Source of the DNA: Cyclina sinensis
Taxonomy: Eukaryota; Mollusca; Bivalvia; Venerida; Veneridae
Assembly: GCA_012932295.1 (NCBI GenBank)
Contig: JAAONU010000009.1
Location: forward strand, 12,813,796-12,877,795
Reading direction: 5' to 3'
Length of the DNA stretch: 64,000 nucleotides
This document shows positions 43,150 to 56,100 of the stretch, piece by piece. Both the position numbers and the translations under genes were made by a program. Positions within the stretch are counted from its first letter, which is position 1, and each line of letters begins with the position of its first letter. The notes beneath the pieces are model-generated. The model was not told the DNA's origin and made no database searches. It saw only the letters and a list, made by a program, of their open reading frames with translations.

Positions 43150-43942
43150 TAGCTCACCCTGTATCCATCATCAGCATTTTACCTTAAACGACATCTCTTA
43201 AACCACAAGGCTATTTTTAACCAAACTTGATAGAAATGTTCCTTATATTGCCCTTTTCTAAAATTGCTCAAACCATTCTGCTCCATTGCACATAAGAGCT
43301 GCAAAAGCTAAAGATAGAAAAACTCCTCCTTCACAGCAAGGTAATTTTCCACCAATTTTTACAGAAATGTTCCTTACATAGCCCTCAATTAAAATTGCTC
43401 TGATTGTTCCGTTTCATTGAACAAAATGACAGCCAGAGCTAAAAATAAATTTTCATCAATATTTGGCTTCAAAAGACATCTCCAAAACCATGTGGACATT
43501 TTAAGCCAAATTTTACAGAAGTGTTCCTTATATTGCCCTTTTCTAAAATTGCTCAAACTGTTCCACTTTGTACATAAGGGTTGCAAAAGCTAAAAATAGA
43601 AAAAAAATGAAACAATATCTTCATCAAAACGGCAAAGTGATTTTCTAACAAATTTCACAGAAATGTTCCTTACATAGACCTCTATTAAAATTGCTAAAAA
43701 GCTTCCGCTCCATTGTTCAAATGAGCTAAAAATAGGTTTTCATCAATAGTTTGCTTCATCTGCTAACAAGCTGCTATCTCGACATAGCCTCTCCCCCATG
43801 GGTTTTATTTGTATAAAATATGAGATCTTTGAAAATCTTCAATTAGAAAATGTAATGTTGCATCTGATGTTTGCTTAACAGCAGGCCCTCAGCCAATGTA
43901 CTCAGATGAGCGATCCAGGGCCATCATGGCCCTGTTGTTTAT
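43150..43942 (+). repeat. Third, short copy of the AGCTCACC...GGCCCT repeat
   Basis: It starts TTTTTAGCTCACCCTG and ends GATGAGCGATCCAGGGCCAT then CATGGCCCTGTTG. The units are diverged, with TTCACAGAAATGTTCCTTA recurring. It lies just upstream of the exon at 44089. Confidence 0.7.
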
Positions 43943-44088
43943 GATTGTTACTCTCCAGAAATCAGGGAAGTGAACACATTTAGTATCTAATGAAATAAGA
44001 TTGGCTGTCTTTAGCTAAAAGTGGTATTTTAATGTGATATGCTGTGTTGAAACTTAAATGAGAGCATCCTCAATTTTGTCTTTTTCAG

Positions 44089-44190
44089 AAACGCTGTCCG
44101 AGACAGGGTTCTTACGACAATGGCAACAGTAGTAGAATGAGTAAAGTACTTATTGACGATTTCCCTCCTAAATCCTCCTCTTCAGATTAT
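44089..44190 (+). CDS. Candidate upstream coding exon of the IP3 3-kinase gene
   Basis: 102 bp, open in phase 0, bounded by TTTTTCAG and a consensus GTAAGT donor. It reads KRCPRQGSYDNGNSSRMSK followed by VLIDDFPPKSSSSDY, a serine-rich low-complexity stretch. It is not recognised as a domain. It could belong to a longer isoform that skips the exon at 47549, or to another gene; the missing start exon would lie further upstream. Confidence 0.5.
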
Positions 44191-47100
44191 GTAAGTGTTC
44201 CTGATAGTTTTGCATGACATCTTTGTGTATCATCATCTAGATCATGGTCTAGAAAGCAATCAAACAAATTGAGAAAGTAGTACTGTTCTAAGAAGAAATC
44301 ATTTGATATAATTGAAGTTATAGTGGTAGAATAGAATTTCTGTTGTGGTAATGTGTATTGAGTTGAATAAAAACTGAGATAGGATGCTATTTGTTCACTC
44401 CTTTATTATAGACCTAGAAAAGGTGGCTGTCAGTGACATTGAAAGTTTTATTGGAATAGTATCAACTATTTCAACAGCTAGTATATCGACTGTAGAGGAA
44501 GAAGTATGTCTGTAGAATGTTCTACATGTACAAATAGATACAAGAATAGGTTTTGGACACAGAATAGTGTGTCCATAAACTCTTTACCAAATTCAGCATA
44601 AAGATATTATGTTATTGGTAGTTGCTGAAAAAGGTTAAAACTGTTTAAATATGCAATGAAGAATGTAAGACAGTAACCATTTTATTCTTTATTTTTCTAT
44701 CAACTCAGACAGTGGCAGTCCTATCCAGACAGTGTCATAGTCACTGAAGTAGGCTGGTGACAGGTAAATCAGAGGTTTTTGATACCACTTGTAGTTTCAG
44801 AGTTATGTCCCGGACTAAGTTCAAAGTGTAAAAATGAACATAGGGCAATAACTCAAAAATTAGGCAATACAGAGTTATGCACGGCACTTCTACTCAATAA
44901 GATCTATCTACCTACAAAGTTTCTTGTTGATACTTCTTGTAGTTTCAGAGTTATGTCCTGGACAAGAAAATGCAGACGGATGGACAGACATACAGATGGA
45001 CATACGGATGGACAATCTACCTACAAAGTTTCTTGTTGATACCTCTTGTAGTTTCAGAGTTATGTCCTGGACAAAGTTCAAAGTGTAAAAATGAACAAAG
45101 GGCAATAACTCAAAAATTAGGCAATGCAGAGTTATGGTTCTTAAGCACTGCACTTCTACTCAATAAGATCTATCTGCCTACAAAGTTTCTTGTTGATACT
45201 TCTTTAGTAGCCCGGACAAGAAAATGCAGACGGACAGACATACGGACGGACAAAGCGGCGATTATATGCTCTCCCTTTGGGGAGCATAAAAAGACTTTAG
45301 TAGCTTGAGTCACCTTCATTAAGAAGAGTGATTATGAACATGTTATACTCTGGTATTTATTGTTAATTATATTGACAAGTTGTCGTTAGCTGGCCAACAT
45401 TTTTATGATACTTAACTTACTTTGTGTTCATGCAAGCTGTCAGAGTAATAATTAAGCCATTTCTCAAAGTGTAAGATATGTGACTATATACACAGATAGG
45501 GAAGAAGTAAAAAATATAGAGAGATAGCAGTTTTTAGCTTACAGTAACAAGTAATGTTTTATAAAACAGGAGAAAATGTTAAATTTTGATTAATACTTGG
45601 CATCAGCAAGGGAAGTTAAATGCCAAAGTGACCATTGTTTAAAGAGGATTCCCCTTGGTAGTTTTGTACTGTTTATTCTGCACTTTTTTTTAAACATATG
45701 CCTGTTTTTAATTATAAAAAAAACAAAAAAGACTAAATGAAATTTATGGATCAAAGTTAGTGCATTTTTTATGTCTGCCACTTCACATTGATCTGACAGG
45801 CATTGTGTGTATAAATATCTAAACAGTGCTTATCAGTGAAACATGGTTGTAACTTGTAATACATTGAATACTATGAAATTAATCACTCATTAGCTTAAAT
45901 GACTGTTTGTAGTGTGCCACATATTGTTTGCAGAGTATAAATATGCCTAAGATTGCATAATACATGTATATCAAAGCTTTTTTTTTCTACAGCAAAATTC
46001 TGTCACTGAATTCCAGCATTAGTTATCTGAAATGTTTGTCAGTGTTGTAACATTACAAAGTTGAAGAAAAGTAGGAATAATATTAATGTTGAAAGGACGA
46101 TACATACCAGTTAAACAGAATCTTTACCCTCTTATAAACCATGATACAGTGCTCATGTTATTATTCTAAACAGATCCAGAATTTCTAGACTTTAGAATAT
46201 GATGTAATAGACTCAAGTTTTTCATACCCTCTGAAACTAACTATACAAATGTATTCTGCTGTAACTGTAGGAAATGAGAGAGACTGTCTGAAGGATAAAT
46301 AAAATAATTACAAAATGACTGTTACATTGTATACTTCCACATTGGGAAAATCAATCTCAAGAAATAAGCAGTTATATTACTTAGCAACATTGCAGAGGAA
46401 AATATAAATCATCTACAAATGTAACCTTCTATGGTTTTGTTAGTTCACCTGTACTCAGGTAATGTTTTGGAACTCTTGATCAAACATTTTGTAAATTTAA
46501 GGCAGCTTTTGTGTTGTTGGAAGAATCTTTATGAGTCATGTTTAAAATAATTGTCTTATTAAATCTCATAAATTTTTCAATCTGAGGCTTTAAGTTACAA
46601 CAGAAACTATTCATTGGTTTTCTTAGTTTGTTCAAAATGAAACTGAGTTAGAACAATAGTTTTAATAAAGAAACTTTTATCGCTTTTTAATATCTCCCTG
46701 AACAATGTTGCTTGTAAGACTTTGATGTATCAGTACATCAGATTCTCAACAGACAGAGAATATTTAAACTCATAAGGTTTATGTCTTCCCTAAATATTAG
46801 TTCAGTTGAATATTGACCATTTGTGATAAAAGTTGCCAGTATAGTACCAGTTGTTTTGTGTCTAACAAAAACTAGTATCTGGTAGACTTGTTGTTGTTGT
46901 TTCAACATTTATCATCTTTCTTCACTTAATTCCTGTTGATATGACTAAAAATGACTGTGCCATCTCTGTTGACAATCAGGTGAACAGCTCTTGCCCATTA
47001 GGACATTCTTGTCTTTTATTATCTGATCTCAGGTGTGTTGTTTATGTATTTTGTATCAGTTACTATGACAACTTAATAGTTTCTGCCCAGTTCCAGTTAT

Positions 47101-50100
47101 AGGAAAAATCTGCTTCAGTATTATAGTGAGATGTGACATGAAATATATATGGCTCTGAGGATGTAAGGATATCTTGAGGACTCAGTATATTTGATTGAGA
47201 AATGTAGATTTTGTGGTTTATTTGAAATTTACTCCGTCAACAGCTAAGATGTCAGTGTTGATAATTTGAATCTTTTTTAAAATGCAGATTTTGTTGGAAA
47301 CAAGTGACTAGGAATAATTACCGTTAATGACATTAGATGCATACATATTTCACACTATTTTTCTTAGGATTATTCATGCCACTGCAAGGGAAATGAAATT
47401 ATTCTTCTGTAGGAACATGGTGTGCCATACATGTACTTACATGTTGTTAAGAACAAAATATCTAAATTGATTGAGGACTTATTTTGCAGGACATTTCATT
47501 TTGTAGATTATTAAAATTTATAATGACTGTCTAATTTCAAAGTTAAAAATGGGTTGTTTCCATAGCTCACCAAGAAACAGTAATTCAGAGGAATATATTG
47601 AGACTTTAACATTGAAAAGGCAAGTAAGCAGAAAGTCAGCTACACAGAATCTGAAAATTTCAATTTCTGTCATCTCTGATCCACTCTCGAGTGATGATGA
47701 GTCATCAGCTGTGACCTATCATTTACAGAGGTCAGGGGTCAAAAGAAGTCACAGTTTCCGTACTGTTTCTTTTGCTGAAGGCAGAAGGTACACAAAATTT
47801 CCAAATATGGTGGGATATAAGATGTGTGTATCTTGTAATGAGCCAGGCTCTGATGTTTTAAAAACAATTTCTGTAGTACCAGAAGTAGAGGACAAAGAAA
47901 TTTGCCGTAGATGTTCAGTTAAGAAAAGGAAACATAAAAATAGAAATGAAGCAAGGCAGGAGCATCATGAAACTGTCTCCAAAATGGATATTGCAGCATT
48001 TGCTAGTATGCTGGCACTGGTGAGTCTTGCGTGTTCCCTTGTGTTGTTTGATAGTGAGCCCCAGGTCTGAAAACTGTCGTCTTTGATTCACAGTGAAGTA
48101 AAGCCCATCTGCCGTATTTTACTTATTTTCAGAAATTATTGTTTAAGCAGATTAATGTTTGGGCAGTGACTGAATTTTTTTGGCCCTGTCTATTATACCA
48201 GTGTATGTGGTGTTAGTGGTGTATGTGGTGTTAATGGTGTTAGTTTTGTTCATTTGAAAAGTACCTTTTGTCTTTAGCATGAAGCATCTGCTGTATGATT
48301 ACCCAGGGGCCACATGATTTGTATAGAAATATGTAGGACAATCTTTAAATCTCTTCTTTTTTGAAAATCACAAGGCCTAGAGTTCTGAAATTTAGCATGA
48401 AACATTTATTACACAGTGGACCTCTATCAGGTTTGTTCAAACATTGCCTCTGGGGTTATTTTTGGCTCCACCATGGGAGTCATGTGTTTTACAGTATTAT
48501 GGTCTTCCTATAATTGTATTAATACCTGTGACCTCTGACAACTGCATCGGAGAATTGCTTCTTTTCCACAGTGGTTAGAGTGTTGGCCTTTGATGCACTA
48601 AGATCGGAGTTCGAAACATGCTCTGGCTGATGTATTCTAAGATGTATTACATCTTTCTGTTACTGACTTTCTTGTTCTTAATATGGGAGCTCCTCAGGGA
48701 TAACCTCTCCTGGACTTAGTTATAAAAATGAAATTAAAAAAAAAGAATCTTCTAAGATTTCTGCCTGATCTTCTGATCTCATAATAAACAACATTCATCA
48801 TCATAAATGATGACTTTCTCAAGAGGGGATGTGTTATGGTATAGTGCATACCCTCCTATAATTGTGTAAATACAAACTCTGGCCACTGCATTAGGGAATC
48901 GATTCTTTGGCACAGTGGCACATGTGCTAAGATCAGAGTTCGACTGCCACTCTGGGTGGTGTATTTTAAGATGTATTGCATCTTTATGTTATGGACTTCC
49001 TTGTTCGTAAGAACTAACACTCATATAGTCAAACTCTTTAAAAAAATGTTGTCAGAAAATTTGAAATGTAGCATTGTGTTGTGAACCTTTACCAATATTT
49101 TTAAAACTTTTTCCCTGGGGGTATTTTGGCTCCACCCAGGAAGTCAGACTTTTTATACGACTTAATTATCAAAATGACAAACTCTTTAAATTGTCATCTC
49201 AGAAACTTCAGATATTTTAAGTGGATCGTTGCCTTGTCCTGTCTTTTACCTATATACTTATTAAAAAAAATGAATTTGCTGACTTGTTAAAAAAACTGCA
49301 TAGTTTTGCTGTATGTCACTGATGCAACTATATATGGGCATATTAAGTTGACATATCTGCGAAAATCAGTAAAATGTACAAAATAGTCATCGTATTTTCT
49401 TTTGAAAATAGAAAAATTAAAATAGACACAGAAAAATACAAAAACTGTTTAATTATACCCCCAAAATGAAGTTTGGGGGGTATATAGGAGTCACCCGGTG
49501 GTTGGTTGGTCGGTCGGTAGGGCGGTCGGTCGGGGTTTACCTTGTCCGGAGCATAACTTGAAAACTACTGGTTGGAATTCAATGCAACTGCATACAATGG
49601 TCAAGCACAATTAGAGGAAGTGCAGTGTCAAAGAATCATAACTCCATCTTCACTATTGTCAGAGTTATTGCCCTTTATTGGTTTTCCTTGTTCGGAGCAT
49701 TACTTGAAAACTACTGGTAGGAATTCAGTGCAACTTCATACAATGGTCAAGCACAATGAGAGGAAGTGCAGTGTCCAAGAATTATAACTCCATCTTCACT
49801 ATTTTCAGAGTTATTGCCCTTTATTGGTTTTCCTTGTCCGGAGCATTACTTGAAAACTACTGGTAGGAATTCAGTGCAACTTCATACAATGGTCAAGCAC
49901 AATGAGAGAAAGTGCAGTGTCCAAGAATCATAACTCCATGTTCACTATTTTCAGAGTTATTGCCCTTTGTTGGTGTTCCTTTGTATTGAGCATAACTTGA
50001 AAACTACTGGTTGGAATTCAATGCAACATCATACAATGGTCAAGCACAATAAGAGGAAGTGCAGTGTTCAAGAATAATAACTCGTAATTCTCTATTTGCA

Positions 50101-53100
50101 GAGTTATTGCCCTTTATTGGTTCTCTTTATTTGGAGCAAAGCTTGAAAACTACTGGTTGGAATTCAGTGCAACTTCATACACAGATCAAGCACAATAAGA
50201 GGAAACGCAGTCTTCAAGAATCATAACTCCATGTTCACTATTTGCAGAGTTATTGCCCTTTGTTGGTTTTCCTTTGTATGGAGGATAACTTGAAAACTAC
50301 TGGTTGGAATTCATTGCAACTTCATACAATGGTCAAGCACAGTGAGAGGAAGTGCAGTGTCCAAGAATCATAACTCCATCTTCTCTATTAGTAGAGTTAT
50401 CAGGGTTTCCTCTGGGTCAATTTTAGTTAGCGCCAGCAGATTTGCCACTCAGAAAAAGTTAGTGCCAATGGCTCAAAAGTTGGAGCCAGTGATTTTGTAA
50501 TGAGACATGCCTTTCTCTGTTAAGATATTACAGAAGTAGTATCATTGTGACAACAAACATTATTTATATGTTTATTACAACTGTTTATTAACAGTTGACA
50601 ATTTGTTACAACTGTTTATTAAAAAATAAATAAGCACATTTGCATGTCATTTTTAAAAAATACATAACTTGAAAATATGAACAATATCTTTATAAGATTG
50701 AGCATGTACCATTTATTTTTACACTTATTTAATCTTCCATACATGAAAACGACACCTGCAAACATCACCGACGATTTGTCTTTTCATCACTGTAATTTGC
50801 TACAAACACTTACTGACCACACATGGTTAATTATCTTATTTTCGGACGATTAAAGATGGCAAATTAATCCAATTAACCGATTGTAAGTTGCATCTCAACA
50901 CGTTCTCAAAGTGTCATAAAGTTTGATAAACAAACTAGTCACGCGTGACCTTGTACTAAACGTCCGGGCCGCTTATGTAATTTTTGTTGGCCGCTTATTG
51001 ATTTTTAATCGTACTAGTTGTTGTTGGCGCCAGTAAAATTCGCCAATGGAAGATTTTATGGGCCAGAATTAGTATTTTGGCGCATTTGGCGCAATTGGCG
51101 AGCGACAGCGGGAACCCTGGTTATTACCCTTAGTTTGTTTTCTTTATTTGGAGCATAACTTGAAAACTACTGGTTGGAATTCAATGCAACTTCAATGATC
51201 AAGCACAATGAGAGAAAGTGCATTGTATAAGAGCTATAACTCCATCTTCACTATTTGCAGAGTTATTGCCCTTCCTTGGATTTCCTCTTCCAGAATATAA
51301 TTTAGAAACTTGTGGTTGGAATTCAATGCAACTTCATACAATGGTCAAGCACATTGAGCGGATGTGCAGTGTACAAGAGCTATAACTCTGTCTTCACTGT
51401 TTGCACAGTTATTGCCCTTTGTTAGTTTTCCTTGTTTGGAGAATAACTTGAAGACTATTTTTTTTTAATTCAATGCAACTTCATACAAAGGTCAAGCGCA
51501 ATGAGAGGAAATGCAATGTACAAGAACCACAACTATCTTTAATTGCCCACAACCATAACTCTTTTTAATTTTTTTTACAAAGTATTCTGTTACTAAATTG
51601 ATACTTCCTCTGTTCTGTAGCGGTGTTATTGGGATATTAATCACATTTAGTGATAGCTCTAGTTTTAAACATAAAATTGTTCTTACATTTAATCGAATGC
51701 AGCTCTTTACTGATCTGGTTGTTCATGGGTGTCACCCAGAAAACTGGTTTTTTGCCTTAAGAATTAAAAAAATAAAAGTATAGCCAGTTATTTTTTTTTT
51801 GCTTATAAACATACCTCAGAATATATTCACCAAGACCCATTCATGTATTTTCTTCTTAAAAAACCTATCCCATAATATACTTACCACAAAAATACATACA
51901 CCACATTCTTGTATAGTCTGTTAACATATATAAAAAGTACATCAAATAAAATTGTTTTGCAGTGCTAAAAAGACACTCCATTAGAGTAAATTCCAGACAC
52001 ACATGTGTCATTGAATTCTTGAAAAACACAAGAAGAACCCCTGGGATGTCAGTAGTTCCCAATGAATGATGCATCAATCAAGATGCTACATAGAAATCAC
52101 AAGAAGAACCCCTGGGATGTCAGTAGTTCCCAATGAATGATGCATCAATCAAGATGCTACATAGAAATCACAAGAAGAACCCCTGGGATGTCAGTAGTTC
52201 CCAGTGAATGATGCATCAATCAAGATGCTACATACAAATCACAAGAAGAACCCCTGGGATGTCAGTAGTTCCCAGTGAATGATGCATCAATCAAGATGCT
52301 ACATACAAATCACAAGAAGAACCCCTGGGATGTCAGTAGTTCCCAGTGAATGATGCATCAATCAAGATGCTACATAGAAATCACAAGACTAAAATGTGAA
52401 AAAAGGTACTTTTTATAGAAATCACACCTTTCAAAATTTTCACAATGGCACACTGACCACTGAAAGTTGCATGCTGACCATGGAGGACTTTGGAAGAAGG
52501 TCTGCTATGAGAGAACATATTCTCAATTGTACACATGACTGATTACAAATCTTGTCAAAGAAATGCCAATAAAAAGCATTAAAAGCATGCATGTTTGAAG
52601 TAACAATATTGAAGAATTTTTATTACTTTTAGCCCTGGCTTGTACAGACTCCCATATAGTTTTGATAATACAATACATTGCAACAGTTATGCTGAGGTGA
52701 GCAATTTAGGTCCTTGATGGCCCTCCTGTCTTAACACAAAGTACAATGATCACTTCTGTGTGGAATCTTGATAAAGTTTGAAACTGAGACTGGGTGCCAT
52801 GTTTTTGCCATATCTGGAGGTACTTCTGTTTAAGAACCTGTCTTTAAGCATATTGTTGGAGAAGGGCGAATAAAATTACCATGGACAAGGTCATATACAG
52901 TAGATAAATAAAAGTTCCTATATGAATCGTTAAAGCAAATAATTTGAGGTTATTTCATACAGATAATGTTCTTATCTACTTTGAGTAGATAAATATAGGA
53001 GACGTTGTTGGCACATGCTTATGAAAATAGCTGTGTCGTGAAGTCTGGCAAGACAAATGACTTAATCAGGATGAACTATCCACTGTTATTACAATGTATT

Positions 53101-56100
53101 GTTGTCAAGTGGCCAGTGATACCATTATCCAGTACAGATAATGACATGCAGATATATTACAGTGCATGATATAATTAAACCAGATCAGTGTGACAGGAGT
53201 GGTTGTTTTACTAATGTAATGTGGTGTAAAATGTAGACTTTAAGCTGTTTGTGCTACTTTATACATAATAATAATTCACCTACTAAAATATGAGGATCTT
53301 TTCTGATAAAGTAAAATTGAATAGTGCAGTTCTTCAGGAATAGGACTAGAAATAGAGAATGTTATATTGCCAGGATTTAATGAAGTAAATTGTCCTTAAA
53401 GTATGCACCGACTTGATCAGAGTGAGAAATAGATGACTAAATGTTTTAGGGTAAAAATGATGCTTGTGATGTAAATGATAAGGATATGAGTATAAAAAGT
53501 GATTGTAATTTTACCATAGTAAGGTTATATGATATTTGAATAAGTTTGCTGTTTAAGATTAAATTACACTCTCTATGAATTAAATTACGTAAGTGTAAAA
53601 GTTACCAGACACCTAACAAATGAAATTGTCTCCTGTTTAGTTTCTTAATACCATCTGTTGACTGAAGTATATGTCTAGAGATCTTTTAATCTTAAAAGTC
53701 ACGACACTATTATCAAGTGATCTTGTTCGATACAGAATAGTCTTAGTACATTATTGTTAAACAATTGAAAGGGAAGATAAATTATTGACTATTGTTTTAA
53801 TTGTGTGTGGGTTATTTTTGTCTCAGTTAATGTTGATATCTTCTATTTTTATATTGTATTCAGGCTTACTGAGTAGATGAAATTCCTGAATGGAAAATAT
53901 GTGAAAATTCACAGATGTTGGCAAAATTTTCATAGATATCTAGCATAATTAAAGGATGCAATTTTTTATCTTTGATCTGTATTAAATAGGTATAAGTTTA
54001 AAGAAAAAAAATATAATATATCGCATAATTATATCACGAACATACAACTTTATGAGATGCATAATATTTTTGCCTGAATAATTTATGAGTAAACATAGAA
54101 TTTATTCATCAGAATTAATATCACTCGCAGGAGTATTTAAGTCACTGCCGTTAAACAGCTATATGTTCACATGAAATCATAAATAAATATGGACTGCCTC
54201 GTGAGAGTATTGACATTGTGGTCAAATTTTACATTTTCAGGTCTTTTCACTCTCAGATATTAGATTACGAAAGATAGAACTGTCTCCAAAAACTGTTGCC
54301 ATGGTAATGGTCATCAAGAAATTTGATACAAAAAAAGGCTTTTTCGTGGGCTATCAGTATTTTGCTTTAGCTTTGCATTTGAAGAGGACAAGAAATTTTT
54401 TTTTTTGTGTGTGTGTTCTGAATTCCAGTTCATTTCATTTCACTGATATCCATGTTCAATTTTTCCTGTGTAGTCTGTCATATAAAATTTGTGAACTTTT
54501 TGACCATTACGGAGCCACTTGCTCAGTACTGCCAGAGTACATGTAGGTTAGTGTTACAGTTAGTGGTTGGTGATCAGATTCAAGTTGATGAATAAAACTA
54601 GATTACCATGTTCAGAATTGAGTGAGCTGGGAGCTCAAACCTTAACATTTAGCTTGACAGATGGCAGCTCAAACATGAATTGTTCATCTGTAAACTCCAA
54701 GGATATAACTTATAAATGAGTGAGCTCAAACCTTAACATTTAGCTTGACAGATGGCAGCTCAAACTTGAATTGTTCAGCTTTAAACTCCAAGCATATAAC
54801 TTATAAATGAGTGAGCACAAACCTTAACATTTAGCTTGACAGATGGCAGCTCAAACTTGAATTGTTCAGCTTTAAACTTCAAGCATATAACTTATAGATG
54901 AGTGAGCTCAAACCTTAACATTTAGCTTGACAGATGGCAGCTCAAACTTGAATTGTTCAGCTTTAAACTCCAAGCATATAACTTATAAATGAGTGAGCTC
55001 AAACCTTAACATTTAGCTTGACAGATGGCAGCTCAAACTTGAATTGTTCAGCTTTAAACTCCAAGCATATAACTTATAAATGAGTGAGCTCAAACCTTAA
55101 CATTAAGCTTGACAGATGGCAGCTCAAACTTGAATTGTTCAGCTTTAAACTCCAAGCATATAACTTATAAATGAGTGAGCTCAAACCTTAACATTTAGCT
55201 TGACAGATGGCAGCTCAAACTTAAATTGTTCAGCTTTAAACTCCAAGCATATAACTTATAAATGAGTGAGCACAAACCTTAACATTTAGCTTGACAGATG
55301 GCAGCTCAATTGACAGATGGCAGCTCAAACTTGAATTGTTCAACTTTAAACTCCAAGCATATAATTTATAAATAAGTGAGCTCAAACCTTAACATTTAGC
55401 TTGACAGATGGCAGCTCAAACTTGAATTGTTCAGCTTTAAACTCCAAGCATATAACTTATAAATGAGTGAGCACAAACCTTAACATTTAGCTTGACAGAT
55501 GGCAGCTCAAACTTAAATTGTTCAGCTAGAAACTCCAAGCATATAACTTATAAATGAGTGAGCACAAACCTTAACATTTAGCTTGACAGATGGCAGCTCA
55601 AACTTGAATTGTTCAGCTTTAAACTCCAAAGCATATAACTTATAAATGAGTGAGCACAAACCTTAACATTTAGCTTGACAGATGGCAGCTCAGACTTGAA
55701 TTGTTCAGCTTTAAACTCCAAGCATATAACTTATAAATGAGTGAGCTCAAACCTTAACATTTAGCTTGACAGATGGCAGCTCAAACTTGAATTGTTCAGC
55801 TTTAAACTCCAAGCATATAACTTATAAATGAGTGAGCACAAACCTTAACATTTAGCTTGACAGATGGCAGCTCTAACATGAATTGTTCAGCTTTAAACTT
55901 CAAGCATATAACTTATAAATGAGTGAGCACAAACCTTAACATTTAGCTTGACAGATGGCAGCTCAAACTTAAATTGTTCAGCTTTAAACTCCAAAGCATA
56001 TACCTTATAAACTCTAGGTATTGTCTGACCAAAACCTGGTATGAAATTTTTTATCAGCAGTAAAGTATTTCCAGAATTTTGTTTCTGAATTTAGTATGTT

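Noticed and set aside
47483..47548. Extending the MGCFHS exon upstream to the TTTTGCAG acceptor as coding
   Set aside because: An in-frame TAG at 47504-47506 blocks it; this stretch can only be untranslated.
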